DNA of 64,000 nucleotides from Malonomonas sp036526255 (GTDB taxonomy: Bacteria; Desulfobacterota; Desulfuromonadia; Desulfuromonadales; Geopsychrobacteraceae). Each line of letters starts with the position of its first letter. The stretch's first letter is position 1. Below, in pieces: positions 28,563 through 37,259 of this stretch. The notes below the pieces were generated by a model. It made no database searches and was not told the origin of the DNA. It saw nothing but the letters and a program-made list of their open reading frames with translations. A program made the translations under genes and the position numbers. The stretch is taken from positions 22,298 to 86,297 of the forward strand of contig DATCYW010000055.1 of NCBI GenBank assembly GCA_036526255.1. Reading direction: 5' to 3'.

Positions 28563-29741
28563 ATGCCTGAACAAGCAGCCAGACACTGGCAGCGGCCAGA
28601 AATCCTGCTTCTGTTGCTGGCCTTCGCTGTGCCGCTGAGCTTCGCCGCCTGGCAGGCGCTGCTGAACAACTTCGCCATTGAACAGGCGGCCTTCACCGGC
28701 CGCGAGATCGGCATTCTGCAGTCGCTGCGCGAAATCCCCGGTTTTCTTTCCTTTGGGGTGGTTTTTCTGCTGCTGCTGGTGCGCGAGCAGACACTGGCGC
28801 TGTTGTCGCTGTTGCTGCTCGGCCTCGGCACCGCGCTGACCGGCTTCTTCCCGTCAGTTGTCGGGCTTTATCTGACCACAGTGCTGATGTCGCTCGGCTT
28901 TCACTACTACGAAACCCTGCAGACGTCGTTAACCCAGCAGTGGATCATCAAGGAGCGTGCCGCCGAAACCTTCGGCCAGCTGATCGCCCTCGGCTCAGCC
29001 GCAGCAATTATCGCCTTCGCCCTGATCTGGCTGGGGACCAGCCTGCTGCAGCTCGACTACCGCTGGCTCTACCTGGGAGCGGGGGGGCTGACGATGCTCA
29101 TCACCCTGCTGGCCTGGCGGCTCTTCCCGCAATTTCCACAACAAACCGTTCAGCACAAACACATGCTGTTGCGCCGCCGCTACTGGCTGTATTACGCGCT
29201 GATCTTCATGTCGGGCGCCCGCCGGCAGATATTCATGGTCTTTGCCGGATTTCTGATGGTCGAGAAGTTCGCCTATGCGCTCAGCGAGATCGCCCTGCTG
29301 TTTCTACTGAATGCCACCTTCAACGTCATCTTTGCCCGCCGGATTGGCCGCCTGATCGCGCGGATCGGCGAACGCAACGCGCTGCTGCTGGAATACAGCG
29401 GTCTGATATTGATTTTCTGCGGCTACGCGCTGGTTGAAACCGGCGCAGTCGCCGCCGTGCTGTACGTACTCGATCACCTGTTTTTTGCCCTGGCGATCAG
29501 CCTGAGAACCTATTTTCAAAAGATTGCCGACCCGGCGGATATCGCCTCGACCGCCGGCGTCAGCTTCACCATCAACCATATCGCCGCCGTCGGGATTCCG
29601 GTCATCTTCGGCCTGCTCTGGCTCAACTCGCACGCGCTGGTGTTCTACCTCGGAGCCGGCATGGCAATGATTTCGCTCCTGCTGGCCGGCCTGATACCGC
29701 GCCACCCGGAACCGGGGCGGGAAACCTGCCTGGGCCGTTAA
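28563..29741 (+). CDS. major facilitator superfamily transporter
   Basis: 392 residues with 10-12 hydrophobic segments and short positively charged loops. The first half has GREIGILQSLREIPGFLSF in the loop 2-3 region, where an MFS A-like motif is expected. Helices run from about residue 15 to 375 and the protein ends in an Arg/Glu-rich cytoplasmic tail. I cannot name a substrate. It shares a divergent promoter region with the receiver gene at 28415; no ribosome site is obvious. Confidence 0.8.
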   Translation: MPEQAARHWQRPEILLLLLAFAVPLSFAAWQALLNNFAIEQAAFTGREIGILQSLREIPGFLSFGVVFLLLLVREQTLALLSLLLLGLGTALTGFFPSVVGLYLTTVLMSLGFHYYETLQTSLTQQWIIKERAAETFGQLIALGSAAAIIAFALIWLGTSLLQLDYRWLYLGAGGLTMLITLLAWRLFPQFPQQTVQHKHMLLRRRYWLYYALIFMSGARRQIFMVFAGFLMVEKFAYALSEIALLFLLNATFNVIFARRIGRLIARIGERNALLLEYSGLILIFCGYALVETGAVAAVLYVLDHLFFALAISLRTYFQKIADPADIASTAGVSFTINHIAAVGIPVIFGLLWLNSHALVFYLGAGMAMISLLLAGLIPRHPEPGRETCLGR

Positions 29742-29893
29742 TGTGGCAGGGCGTTAACTACCAAGCGACCCGAAAACCAGCGACGCTCATACGAACAACT
29801 TGAAACCTGCGAATATGTTCAGTAGAGTCTGCATCAGTGTTGTTATCTGAGCTCTGCGACCAAACCCTGCTGCACGTTGGAGTCATCCAGCAT

Positions 29894-30517
29894 ATGGATC
29901 TGACCTTTACCCTGATGACCGTTGTCACCATCTGGGGAATTGGCGTTATCACCCCCGGACCGAATTTTTTTATCATCGTCAATGCCGCCCTGACTCAGTC
30001 GCGCAGCGCGGCAACGCTGGTGGTGCTGGGGACCTGTAGCGGTACAGTGACCTGGGGGCTGGCGGGGTTTTTCGGCATCACGCTGCTGTTCCAGTTGTCC
30101 CCCTGGCTGCTGCTCGGCATCAAGCTCGCCGGCGGCGCCTATCTGGTTTTTCTCGGGGTGAAACTGGTTGCTGCCAGCCTGCGCAAACAGACGCTGCAGA
30201 CGGTCGCGACACTGCGGCCGATGGGCCTGACCAGCGCCTGGCGGCTTGGCTTTCTGACCAACCTCGGCAATCCGAAAGCCATGGCCTTTGTCTCCAGCAT
30301 CTTCGCCGCGGCCATGCCGGCTAACCCGGCGCTTTGGCTGGGTGCGCTTAGCATTGCGGTCATGGTGATCATCTCGCTGGTCTGGTACCTGTCGCTGGTC
30401 TACCTTTTTTCCAGCCGTCACTTCACCACCAGGTACCAGCGTAGCCGCCCCTGGCTCGACCGGATTTCCGGCCTGGTGTTTATCGGTTTCGGCCTGCGCC
30501 TGGCAACCCACCGTTAG
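29894..30517 (+). CDS. LysE/RhtB family exporter
   Basis: 207 residues, six hydrophobic segments. The family signature GIGVITPGPNFFIIVNAAL is near residue 15, and LGNPKAMAFVSSIFAA near residue 130 is the second conserved loop. Members export amino acids or small homologues (lysine, threonine, homoserine). The ATG at 29894 suits the family start MDLTFTLM. The next gene follows by 21 bases and may be co-transcribed. Confidence 0.9.
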   Translation: MDLTFTLMTVVTIWGIGVITPGPNFFIIVNAALTQSRSAATLVVLGTCSGTVTWGLAGFFGITLLFQLSPWLLLGIKLAGGAYLVFLGVKLVAASLRKQTLQTVATLRPMGLTSAWRLGFLTNLGNPKAMAFVSSIFAAAMPANPALWLGALSIAVMVIISLVWYLSLVYLFSSRHFTTRYQRSRPWLDRISGLVFIGFGLRLATHR

Positions 30518-30538
30518 CAACAGCATCGGAGCTTACCC

Positions 30539-31048
30539 TTGAACTACAAAATCAGAAACAGTCAGAAGATCTCCCGGGACTGCATGGTCTGCGGCACCGA
30601 AAACCAGTTCGGCCTCAAGACCAGATTCTACGAAACCACTGACAATGAAGTTATCGGCCTGTTCCAGCCGCGCGAAGTCCATCAGAGCTACCCGGACATC
30701 ACCCATGGCGGCATCTCAGCGGCGATTCTGGACGAGACGATCGGCCGGGCGATCATGGCCTTTTACGACCAGAACACCTTCGGTGTCACCATCGACCTGC
30801 AGGTCAGGTACAAGAAGCCGGTGCCGCTGGGGGTCGAGTTGAAGGTCGTCGGCCGCATCACCAGAGACAATGGCCGGATTTTCGAGGGCACCGGCGAGCT
30901 CTATCTGCCGAATGGCGATGTGGCGGTTACGGCTGAGGGCAAATACCTGAAACGGCAGTTGGGGCAGATCACCGACAGCACATTCAGCGACACCGAGTGG
31001 TTTTTACCTGCGGATGAAAACCCTGATGAGATCTCGCTGAAGAAATGA
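30539..31048 (+). CDS. PaaI-like hotdog-fold thioesterase
   Basis: 169 residues starting at TTG (GGAG seven bases before); an internal ATG at codon 16 would cut into the conserved CMVCGTENQFGLK segment. That cysteine-containing N-terminal motif plus DITHGGISAAILDETIGRA near residue 60 is typical of 4HBT/PaaI-type proteins that hydrolyse acyl-CoA thioesters. HGG and the following Asp/Glu give the expected active-site region. Substrate unknown. Eight bases separate it from the next small gene. Confidence 0.82.
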   Translation: MNYKIRNSQKISRDCMVCGTENQFGLKTRFYETTDNEVIGLFQPREVHQSYPDITHGGISAAILDETIGRAIMAFYDQNTFGVTIDLQVRYKKPVPLGVELKVVGRITRDNGRIFEGTGELYLPNGDVAVTAEGKYLKRQLGQITDSTFSDTEWFLPADENPDEISLKK

Positions 31049-31055
31049 GGTTTCG

Positions 31056-31280
31056 ATGAAAAAAATTGGCATTTTCCTGCTCGGTCTGTTCTGCGTTATC
31101 TACCTGTTCAACCCCGGCGCCGGCATCTTTGAAATCATCCCTGACAACCTGCCGTTCATCGGCAATATCGATGAGGCTGCGGCGCTGGCGACCCTGCTGA
31201 TGTGCCTGAAATATTTCGGCATCGAACTGCCCGATTTTTTCCGCCGCGACAAAAACGACAAGGACATCAAAATCAAGTAA
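31056..31280 (+). CDS. small membrane protein, DUF1232-like
   Basis: 74 residues. An N-terminal hydrophobic segment (IGIFLLGLFCVIYLF) is followed by GIFEIIPDNLPFIGNIDEAAALATLL, in two parts around residues 23-48, which has the Asp-Pro-Asp...Gly-Asn-Asp-Glu pattern of DUF1232 (YkvA) proteins, and a charged tail rich in Lys and Asp. The ATG follows TGAGG. It is probably co-transcribed with the thioesterase. Function unknown. Confidence 0.7.
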   Translation: MKKIGIFLLGLFCVIYLFNPGAGIFEIIPDNLPFIGNIDEAAALATLLMCLKYFGIELPDFFRRDKNDKDIKIK

Positions 31281-31360
31281 CCGGCGACAGCTTACGTCAG
31301 CCGCAGAATTCTGGCAGCTGCCGCCCCCATCCCCTTGCCCCGCGCTCCTATCTTTGTTGA

Positions 31361-31388
31361 TTGACGGACTTGCAAGCTCTGCTTTAAT
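31361..31388 (+). promoter_or_regulatory. candidate sigma-70 promoter for the DUF900 gene
   Basis: TTGACG at 31361-31366 and TTTAAT at 31383-31388 are 16 bases apart, about 70 bases before the DUF900 start and within a 180-base spacer without genes. Confidence 0.5.
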
Positions 31389-31460
31389 TAAAAGCACGTA
31401 CCGCATGATATAGCAGACAACGACCGGCAATTATCATCAGGAGAGGAAAGGAGACGCGCT

Positions 31461-32432
31461 ATGTTGTTTGTCACCAACAGGTTCCCAACGGGCTCTATCA
31501 GAACCCGGATCAACCGCAATTTTGTCTTCGATCTGAAGAATAACGCACCGAGCAATTCGATTTTTTTCTGCCGGCGCAACAAGGACGGCACCATCACCGA
31601 GGTCGGCAGCCAGAATCTACTGTCTGAACTTAAAGTTTCCCCCTTCCGGCAGATCCTGCTCTACATCCACGGATTTTCCAACCTGCCCGAAGCGATCTTC
31701 GAGGCTGCTGGTGAATTCCAGAAACTCTGCAACGACAAGAAGGCCAATGAGGTGCTGGTGATTCCGATCATCTGGCCATGCGACAACGATCTGGGGATTG
31801 TGCAGGATTACTGGGACGATCAAAAATCGGCCGACCAGAGCGCACCGGCTTTTGCCAGAGCGCTCTGCCTGTTTCTGAAGTGGCGGGAATCGAACCTGAA
31901 TGATCCCGACACCGACCCCTGCCTGAAGCGGATCAACGTTCTGGCCCATTCGATGGGCAACCGGGTACTGCGTGAAACCCTGAGTCAGTGGGATCAGTAC
32001 GATCTGGCCAACGGCGTACCGCTGGTGTTCCGCAACACCTTCCTGGTTGCCGCCGACATCGAAAACGAATCGATTCACCGTAATGAAAAGGGGCGGCTGA
32101 TTTCCGATGCCTCCAGAAACGTCGTCGTCTATTTCGCTTCGGACGATCTGGCGCTGCGCGGCAGCAAAGCGGCCAACCTGAAAAACAAAATCGCTTCGCG
32201 CCGCCTGGGGCACAGCGGACCGGAGGACATGAAGCTGACGCCGAAGAATGTCTTTGCCGTCGATTGCGACGACGTCAACAATGCCTATGACCTCAAAGGG
32301 CACACCTATTTCCGCAGCGGCAGAAAAAAAGGCAAACCCGGCCTGGTGTTCGATCACATTTTCGAGTGTATTCAAAGCGGCCGGGTGTTCCCCGACGATG
32401 AAACCCGTCGCACCAGTATCATCAGGGAATAA
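31461..32432 (+). CDS. DUF900-type alpha/beta hydrolase
   Basis: 323 residues without a signal peptide. The core has LLYIHGFSN (oxyanion-region His-Gly), a WPCDN segment, and INVLAHSMGNRVLRE with the nucleophile elbow Ser near residue 164. FAVDCDDVN and GHTYFRSG near the C-terminus supply acid and His candidates. This matches the DUF900/COG4782 esterase group. Substrate is unknown. It has AGGAAAGGAG before the ATG and its own candidate promoter. Confidence 0.85.
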   Translation: MLFVTNRFPTGSIRTRINRNFVFDLKNNAPSNSIFFCRRNKDGTITEVGSQNLLSELKVSPFRQILLYIHGFSNLPEAIFEAAGEFQKLCNDKKANEVLVIPIIWPCDNDLGIVQDYWDDQKSADQSAPAFARALCLFLKWRESNLNDPDTDPCLKRINVLAHSMGNRVLRETLSQWDQYDLANGVPLVFRNTFLVAADIENESIHRNEKGRLISDASRNVVVYFASDDLALRGSKAANLKNKIASRRLGHSGPEDMKLTPKNVFAVDCDDVNNAYDLKGHTYFRSGRKKGKPGLVFDHIFECIQSGRVFPDDETRRTSIIRE

Positions 32433-32662
32433 AAGAAGTCGCCTCAGCCCACATGATGCGTTGAAACTCTGCGTATAAGTCTTAATTGCAGTAGGACTCT
32501 TCGCTGTGGCTACAAAGTGGACGACCCAATCCGCAGCTCGCGGTTGGGCCGTTCTGTATTTTGGCTCTGATGACTTTCAGTCAGATACCGCACCGATGGC
32601 AGCGAAATGACGCTGCAAGGTGATGTAGGCGCTGGTTCAGCACGGGCCAGATTATACGGCCA
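32433..32662. other. intergenic spacer with a short hairpin
   Basis: 230 bases between convergent genes without a coding frame that I can support. CCCAATCCGC (32525-32534) and GCGGTTGGG (32540-32548) form a stem with one bulge; only a broken T-run follows, so it is at best a weak terminator. Confidence 0.35.
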
Positions 32663-33109
32663 TCATGGTTGTTGCACCGTAAAGGGGAACTTCATTTCAT
32701 GCTCTGATGTCTCTGGGTTAAAGACGAGTACGTGGCACTCAAAACACACATAGACAGGCGGATTTTCCTGCCACGGTAGCGACTCCAGCACCTTCTGCTG
32801 CACGGCCACAGTGTGGTGCTCCTCTTTGGCGACATGACAGATAAGGCAATCACGGAATTTGGCAGTGACATAGGCGGAGATGGTGCTATCCCAGATCATT
32901 GGGTGGCAAGTAAGGCATTCTATGCCACTGTCCTGTGCCATCAAGTGGTGGCGATCAGACAAGCTCGCGCCGTGACAGGTCCGACAATCCGCCTCTAGCA
33001 GAGCGGGAAACGAAGCGAGGGCGGGGGAGGTAAAGACTCCAATGCCAAACGCCACAACGAGAAGGGCAAGGATAGTAGCGAAATGAATAAAGCCGTTATT
33101 ATTTGTCAC
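32663..33109 (-). CDS. tetrahaem c-type cytochrome, membrane-anchored or secreted
   Basis: 148 residues from a GTG with GGAGG five bases upstream. Residues 8-32 form a hydrophobic segment ending in SPALAS, either a signal peptide or an anchor. Four CxxCH haem sites follow at residues 42-46 (CRTCH), 65-69 (CLTCH), 88-92 (CLICH) and 122-126 (CFECH). HH pairs at 54-55 and 98-99 can serve as distal ligands. It resembles the small NapC/NrfH-like or cytochrome-c family proteins of this group but I cannot place it in a named family. Its base composition is lower in GC than the neighbours and it stands alone on its strand. Confidence 0.88.
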   Translation of the reverse strand: MTNNNGFIHFATILALLVVAFGIGVFTSPALASFPALLEADCRTCHGASLSDRHHLMAQDSGIECLTCHPMIWDSTISAYVTAKFRDCLICHVAKEEHHTVAVQQKVLESLPWQENPPVYVCFECHVLVFNPETSEHEMKFPFTVQQP

Positions 33110-33405
33110 AGCAACCTCCGCTTCAAACTGATGAAATAACGAAAAAAAATTGAACACAATTTTAAGCAAAAAATATTCCAAGCATTTGGGACAGAGAGAG
33201 GAAACAATGAAGTCAAACGCTCTCATTACAAGGGTAAGTGTTTATGTGAACGAAAGTTCCATATCATTCCTGTCGTAGACAGTTTACAGCTCACGCAGGC
33301 CAATTTCAGAGATAGGAAGACGAAGGTCACAGATTAATTAACGGGTAGCTTGGCACAGCACGCGGTCACGAGAAAACGAACTCAATGGATAACAAAACGG
33401 CTAAT

Positions 33406-35019
33406 TCAGGTTATCGTGCTGGTGAAGAAAACCGCGTGATTGGAGGTAAACATCGGCGGGGTGCGATTGACAATCGCCCGGATGATCGGTGAACCGAGCA
33501 GGCGCTTGTCGAGAAAGCGCCGTGCGGCGCCACGATCCCAGTCGCCGCTGGTCTGAAACTCCTGATACAGGCCGAGCGGCCCATCGGCGTCACGCAGCTT
33601 CGCGGCAGTTATCCCGTAATGCTGCGGATCGTCGAGCAGGCCGGAGGAGCGCGGCAGGTTCATGATTGACAGGTTGAGAAAGCCGATGTTATCGGCATGT
33701 TTGAGCAGAAAATCGCGGGTCAGTTCGGCGTCCTGCTGCGTCTCGCCGGGAGTTCCGAGCATGATGTAAACGTAGCTGGCGATTCCGGCGGCGGCCAGAT
33801 TCTGCAGAATTTTTTCCGCCGACGCCAGCTGCACCCCTTTTTCAAGGCGATCCAGCACCTGCTGCGAACCGCTCTCCAGCCCCAACTGCAGCATCCGGCA
33901 GCCGCTGACAGCCAGCTGCCGAGCAAAGGCCGCATCTTCCAGCGCCGCTTCAAAACGGACAAAACCGAACCAGTTCAAACCGCCCATAACCGCCGCCTGC
34001 CCGGCCAGAATGTTGAGGATATTGACCGGGATCGCGTTGTCGGTCAGATGAAAGGTGCGCACGCCGTATTGTCGCTGTAACTGCCTGAGCAGTGCCGGAA
34101 AACCCTTGACCGCTGTGGTTGCGAAAGGGTGGACCGGCGCGGTCGCCTCCGGACAAAACAGGCAGTTCTGCCAGTAGCAGCCGCGCGAAGAGCTGACTGG
34201 CAGAACCGGCTCTGGCGACAGGTAGGCGGACAGCTCGGCAAACGCGAAATCGGGGCCGAAAGAGAGCTGCGCCGCGTCGTTTAAAAAATAGTTGCCACCC
34301 GCCTGCCCTTTGATAACAGCGGCAATCGGCGCCTCACCGGGGCCGAAAACAACGTGGTCAAAAACGGAGAATCGCAGCTGCGTGCTGCGTAGCGGCTCCT
34401 GCCAGGAGGTGATCAGTCCACCACCGGCAATGATCGGCAGCTGTGGAAACCGCACCTTGAGCAATCCGGCCAGCTCAAAGGCAGGGAACACCTGATGCAG
34501 ATAATTGATCGAAATGGCGACGGACGCCGGAGCCAGTCGGGCGACCTGCGGCAGCAGCTCAGTCACAAAGTAGTCATGAAACAGCGTGCGGGACTGGCCG
34601 CTGGCAAACAACTCCAGATCGGCGGGATTGAACATCGAGTAAGCGTTGTGCTGATAATCCCCGAGCGTCAGGCGCTCGCCGCCGCCGTCCGGGCACCAGA
34701 GCGCCAGCAACTGGTTCAGGTAACCGATCGCCGTGGAATAGCGGGCAAAAGATTTACCGATCGATAACGAACGCAGCTGCCGCAGAGAATCTTCCCGGTG
34801 GCGCAGCGCACGCTTCACGAAGGTCGCGGGTTGCGCCCCGGCCAGCTGCGCCAGGCGCTCGCCATCGAGCAGGTAGAGGTAGGCGCCAAGGTTGGCGTCC
34901 AACACTTCAGCGCGGCACCCCTGCTGCTGCAGACTGGCCCGCAATATCGCCAGTGCCAGGGGTGGTTCGGACGCTTTCAGTGCCGGTGGTTGAATAAGCA
35001 GGGTATCGGTCATCTTCAT
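33406..35019 (-). CDS. B12-binding-domain-type radical SAM protein
   Basis: 537 residues. The N-terminal ~200 residues look like the Rossmann-like B12-binding domain of this superfamily (DTLLIQPPALKASEPPLALA, RAEVLDANL, LPIIAGGGLITSW), but I see no DxHxxG base-ligand motif. The radical SAM cluster site is SSRGCYWQNCLFCPEA near residue 275-290 (Cys with four, then two residues between), as in other B12/SAM enzymes. MLQLGLESGSQQVLDRLEKG and YIMLGTPGETQQDAE are SAM-binding strands. A C-terminal ~80-residue tail is unassigned. Such enzymes methylate or rearrange unactivated carbons; substrate unknown. The start may be two codons later. No partner gene is adjacent. Confidence 0.88.
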   Translation of the reverse strand: MKMTDTLLIQPPALKASEPPLALAILRASLQQQGCRAEVLDANLGAYLYLLDGERLAQLAGAQPATFVKRALRHREDSLRQLRSLSIGKSFARYSTAIGYLNQLLALWCPDGGGERLTLGDYQHNAYSMFNPADLELFASGQSRTLFHDYFVTELLPQVARLAPASVAISINYLHQVFPAFELAGLLKVRFPQLPIIAGGGLITSWQEPLRSTQLRFSVFDHVVFGPGEAPIAAVIKGQAGGNYFLNDAAQLSFGPDFAFAELSAYLSPEPVLPVSSSRGCYWQNCLFCPEATAPVHPFATTAVKGFPALLRQLQRQYGVRTFHLTDNAIPVNILNILAGQAAVMGGLNWFGFVRFEAALEDAAFARQLAVSGCRMLQLGLESGSQQVLDRLEKGVQLASAEKILQNLAAAGIASYVYIMLGTPGETQQDAELTRDFLLKHADNIGFLNLSIMNLPRSSGLLDDPQHYGITAAKLRDADGPLGLYQEFQTSGDWDRGAARRFLDKRLLGSPIIRAIVNRTPPMFTSNHAVFFTSTIT

Positions 35020-35115
35020 ATCGGCGGAAAAAAGGAAAAGGCAACCACAATGGTCACCTTTTGAGATCGACGAACGTGCCGGCTACATTTAACAGTGCGC
35101 TAAAGCGAAAGCAAC

Positions 35116-35334
35116 TTATTTACGCGGCCACTCCCGGCGGGCTCTTGCTTCGAGCCACTCGGGATTGCGTAGCACCACCTTCATCAGCTTGGCATGTCTC
35201 AGGCTGAGATTTTTCTCTCCCGCCTGTTGAAACTCGACCAGGATCTTGCCGTTTTTGCTTTTGCCCTGAATAAAACCCGGCCCCCACTCTGGCTTACCGA
35301 GGATTCGAACCCGATCACCACGGAAATATTCCAT
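35116..35334 (-). CDS. DUF3553 family small protein
   Basis: 72 residues from the ATG at 35334, which has GGGAGG upstream; an upstream start nine codons earlier is less likely. It starts MEYFRGDRVRILGKPEWG and continues FIQGKSKNGKILVEFQQAGEKNL, the tudor/KOW-like beta fold seen in DUF3553, followed by a basic helix LRNPEWLEARARREW. It may bind nucleic acid or protein; function unknown. The gene stands alone between the radical SAM gene and the SDR. Confidence 0.75.
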   Translation of the reverse strand: MEYFRGDRVRILGKPEWGPGFIQGKSKNGKILVEFQQAGEKNLSLRHAKLMKVVLRNPEWLEARARREWPRK

Positions 35335-35453
35335 CACTGCCTCCCGGACCAGCACGGCCAATCATAACGAATAGCGGCCGCTGCCGAAAAGTCAACCATG
35401 CAATGATCTTTTTACTGTTTTTTAGCTAGTTAGCTGTCCAACACGGATAAAGA

Positions 35454-36236
35454 TCAGGCCATCAACTGACCACCGTTGAGCTCGATGACCTGACCGGTCA
35501 GATACCCACTCAGTGCGTCGCAGGCCAGATAAAGCACCGTGCCGGCACAGTCAGCCGGCTGCCCGAGCCGTTGCTGCGGGATCGCCTGACGGGTCAGCTC
35601 AAGCTTTTTCCGGCTGGAGTAACGCTGATGAAAGTCGGTATCGAAGGTTCCCGGTGAAACGGCGTTGACGCGGATATTATCCCCCGCCAGCTCTCTGGCC
35701 AGCGCGCGGGTCAGGGTACTGACGAAGGCTTTTGAGGCACTGTAGATCGACGACCCCGCGCTGCCACCGGTGCGGGCAGAGATGGAACTGACGTTGATAA
35801 TCACGCCACCCCCCTGCGCGATGAATCCCGGCACTGCGCAACGACAGGCGGTCACCACCGAACGGGCGTTGAGGTTGAAAACCTCGTCGATAAAATCGTC
35901 ATCGACCTCGCTGATCGGCCTGCGTGCGACCATGCTGCCGGCGTTGTTGACCAGCACATCGATGCGGCCAAAGCGCTCATGGGCGGCAGCGATCACCGCA
36001 GCAACGGCCCCGCTCTGGGTGAAATCCCCTTGAACCAGCAGCACCTCGCAACCCCACTGGCGGAATTCGGCAGCCCGGCGCTCGGCCGTTTCGCCGCTGC
36101 GGTGGCAGTGCATAACCAGCCGCGCACCGCACCGGGCAAAGGCTTCGGCCATGGCGCTGCCGATACCGGAACCGGCCCCGGTCACCAACACGACCTTGCC
36201 GCGCAGTTCGGAAAAACCGTCGATCGTTGTCAGCAT
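35454..36236 (-). CDS. short-chain dehydrogenase/reductase
   Basis: 260 residues, NAD(P)-dependent oxidoreductase. VVLVTGAGSGIGSAMAEAF is the cofactor site, VLVNNAGSM the structural motif, and SSIYSASKAF the Tyr-x-x-x-Lys catalytic pair, with the active Ser in INVSSIS. The tail GYLTGQVIELNGGQLM is typical of FabG-type SDRs. Substrate not deducible; a 3-oxoacyl or sugar reductase is possible. The ATG overlaps the stop of the rhodanese gene by one base (TGATG), so the pair is coupled. Confidence 0.92.
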   Translation of the reverse strand: MLTTIDGFSELRGKVVLVTGAGSGIGSAMAEAFARCGARLVMHCHRSGETAERRAAEFRQWGCEVLLVQGDFTQSGAVAAVIAAAHERFGRIDVLVNNAGSMVARRPISEVDDDFIDEVFNLNARSVVTACRCAVPGFIAQGGGVIINVSSISARTGGSAGSSIYSASKAFVSTLTRALARELAGDNIRVNAVSPGTFDTDFHQRYSSRKKLELTRQAIPQQRLGQPADCAGTVLYLACDALSGYLTGQVIELNGGQLMA

Positions 36237-36613
36237 CACAGCTCGTCTCCTCTCTGACCGTCCAGCTTGACAACCGGCAACCCGGCAGCAAGCCACTCCA
36301 GAATACCGCCGGCCACATTATAAAGTTGTGCCCTGTCCGAAACCTGGCTGAGAAAATCGCAGACCAAACCGGTGCGATAACCGCTGCGGCAGATCAGCGC
36401 CAGCGGTTTGCCGACCGGCACCAGTTGATCCAGCTGCCGCAACCAGTCAGCAGCGTCGGCATTGCCGCTTTGATCGAAAAAGGTCAGACACAGACTCCCC
36501 TCAATGACCCCGGTCGATAGCCACTCCTCCTGCCTGCGGATATCGACCAGAATCAGATCTGCGGCTAAAAGTTTTTTCAACTCGTGACATTGCAGCTGCG
36601 TTGACACTGACAT
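36236..36613 (-). CDS. rhodanese-like domain protein
   Basis: 125 residues, a single rhodanese fold: LILVDIRRQEEWLSTGVIEGS and the active-site loop LICRSGYRTGL with the catalytic Cys, then VAGGILEWLAAGLPVV. It can carry sulfur or act as a sensor. I chose the ATG at 36613; a GTG two codons later has better spacing to AGAGG. A much longer upstream open frame overlaps the divergent stress-protein gene and is not credible. It is coupled to the SDR. Confidence 0.88.
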   Translation of the reverse strand: MSVSTQLQCHELKKLLAADLILVDIRRQEEWLSTGVIEGSLCLTFFDQSGNADAADWLRQLDQLVPVGKPLALICRSGYRTGLVCDFLSQVSDRAQLYNVAGGILEWLAAGLPVVKLDGQRGDEL

Positions 36614-36730
36614 CCTCTTTTCTGCTCCTGCTGAACGATTTTCTGACAATGCATCTTGGTAAAAAACGGGTAAGATAGAATATAACCTAAAGTCGAGTAG
36701 ACCATAACCCTTGCCCTCACGAGGTGCCCT

Positions 36731-37219
36731 ATGTTTCCAGCCTACAAAACCATTCTGGTCGCGACAGATTTCACGGCGAACTCGGATCACGCCTTTTACC
36801 ATGCGGTGATGCTGGCCAGGCACCACGATGCCAAAATTCACCTGCTGCATGTTGTTCCTGAAGTCGACGCCTCGATGCGCAGCTACCTGTCTTCGGTGAT
36901 GGGTAAAGAAAAGCTGGAGGAGTTCGAAACCAAACATCAGCAGGACGCTCATAACGAATTAAAAGTAGAGCTGGATAATTTCGCCGCCAGAGAACTGGTC
37001 GACCATCCCGATGACCTCGCCCGCTTTGCCGGATCAGAAGTTGTCATCGGCAATCCGGTGATCAAGATCGTCGAAGCAGGAAATCGCCTGAACGCGGATG
37101 TCATCGTGCTGGGCACGCACAGCAAAGGCGCGCTTGAACATGCTTTTTTAGGCAGCGTCGCCGAAAAAGTCCTGAAGAAGGCCAACCGTCCGATCTTCGT
37201 TATTCCACTGAAGAAGTAA
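36731..37219 (+). CDS. universal stress protein UspA family
   Basis: 162 residues. It starts PAYKTILVATDFTANSDHAF, has the conserved VHLLHVV-like strand (IHLLHVVPEVD), and ends DVIVLGTHSKGALEHAFLGS. The ATP motif is G..(S)..G9G(S); the second Gly of the G-x2-G pair is replaced by Ser, so nucleotide binding is uncertain. A charged insertion (residues ~55-85) is longer than in E. coli UspA. It is divergent from the rhodanese gene and precedes the double-rubredoxin flavoprotein, in a block that looks stress related. Confidence 0.92.
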   Translation: MFPAYKTILVATDFTANSDHAFYHAVMLARHHDAKIHLLHVVPEVDASMRSYLSSVMGKEKLEEFETKHQQDAHNELKVELDNFAARELVDHPDDLARFAGSEVVIGNPVIKIVEAGNRLNADVIVLGTHSKGALEHAFLGSVAEKVLKKANRPIFVIPLKK

Positions 37220-37259
37220 CCGCCCCCCACTCACGAAACCGATCATCAAGGAGATAATT

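Noticed and set aside
33110..33226. 39-residue upstream extension of the tetrahaem cytochrome
   Set aside because: The extension would put a long unusual leader before the signal segment; the GTG at 33109 with GGAGG fits far better.
33207..33278. 23-codon forward open frame with a GAGAGAGG site
   Set aside because: It lies in A/T-rich spacer, has no recognisable motif and no supporting context; chance is likely.
35301..35312. GGATTCGAACC, the complement of a tRNA T-loop
   Set aside because: It lies inside the DUF3553 coding region and no acceptor stem, anticodon arm or CCA end could be found around it.
36614..36952. Long N-terminal extension of the rhodanese gene
   Set aside because: It would overlap the start and promoter of the divergent stress-protein gene; the ATG at 36613 gives a normal rhodanese length.
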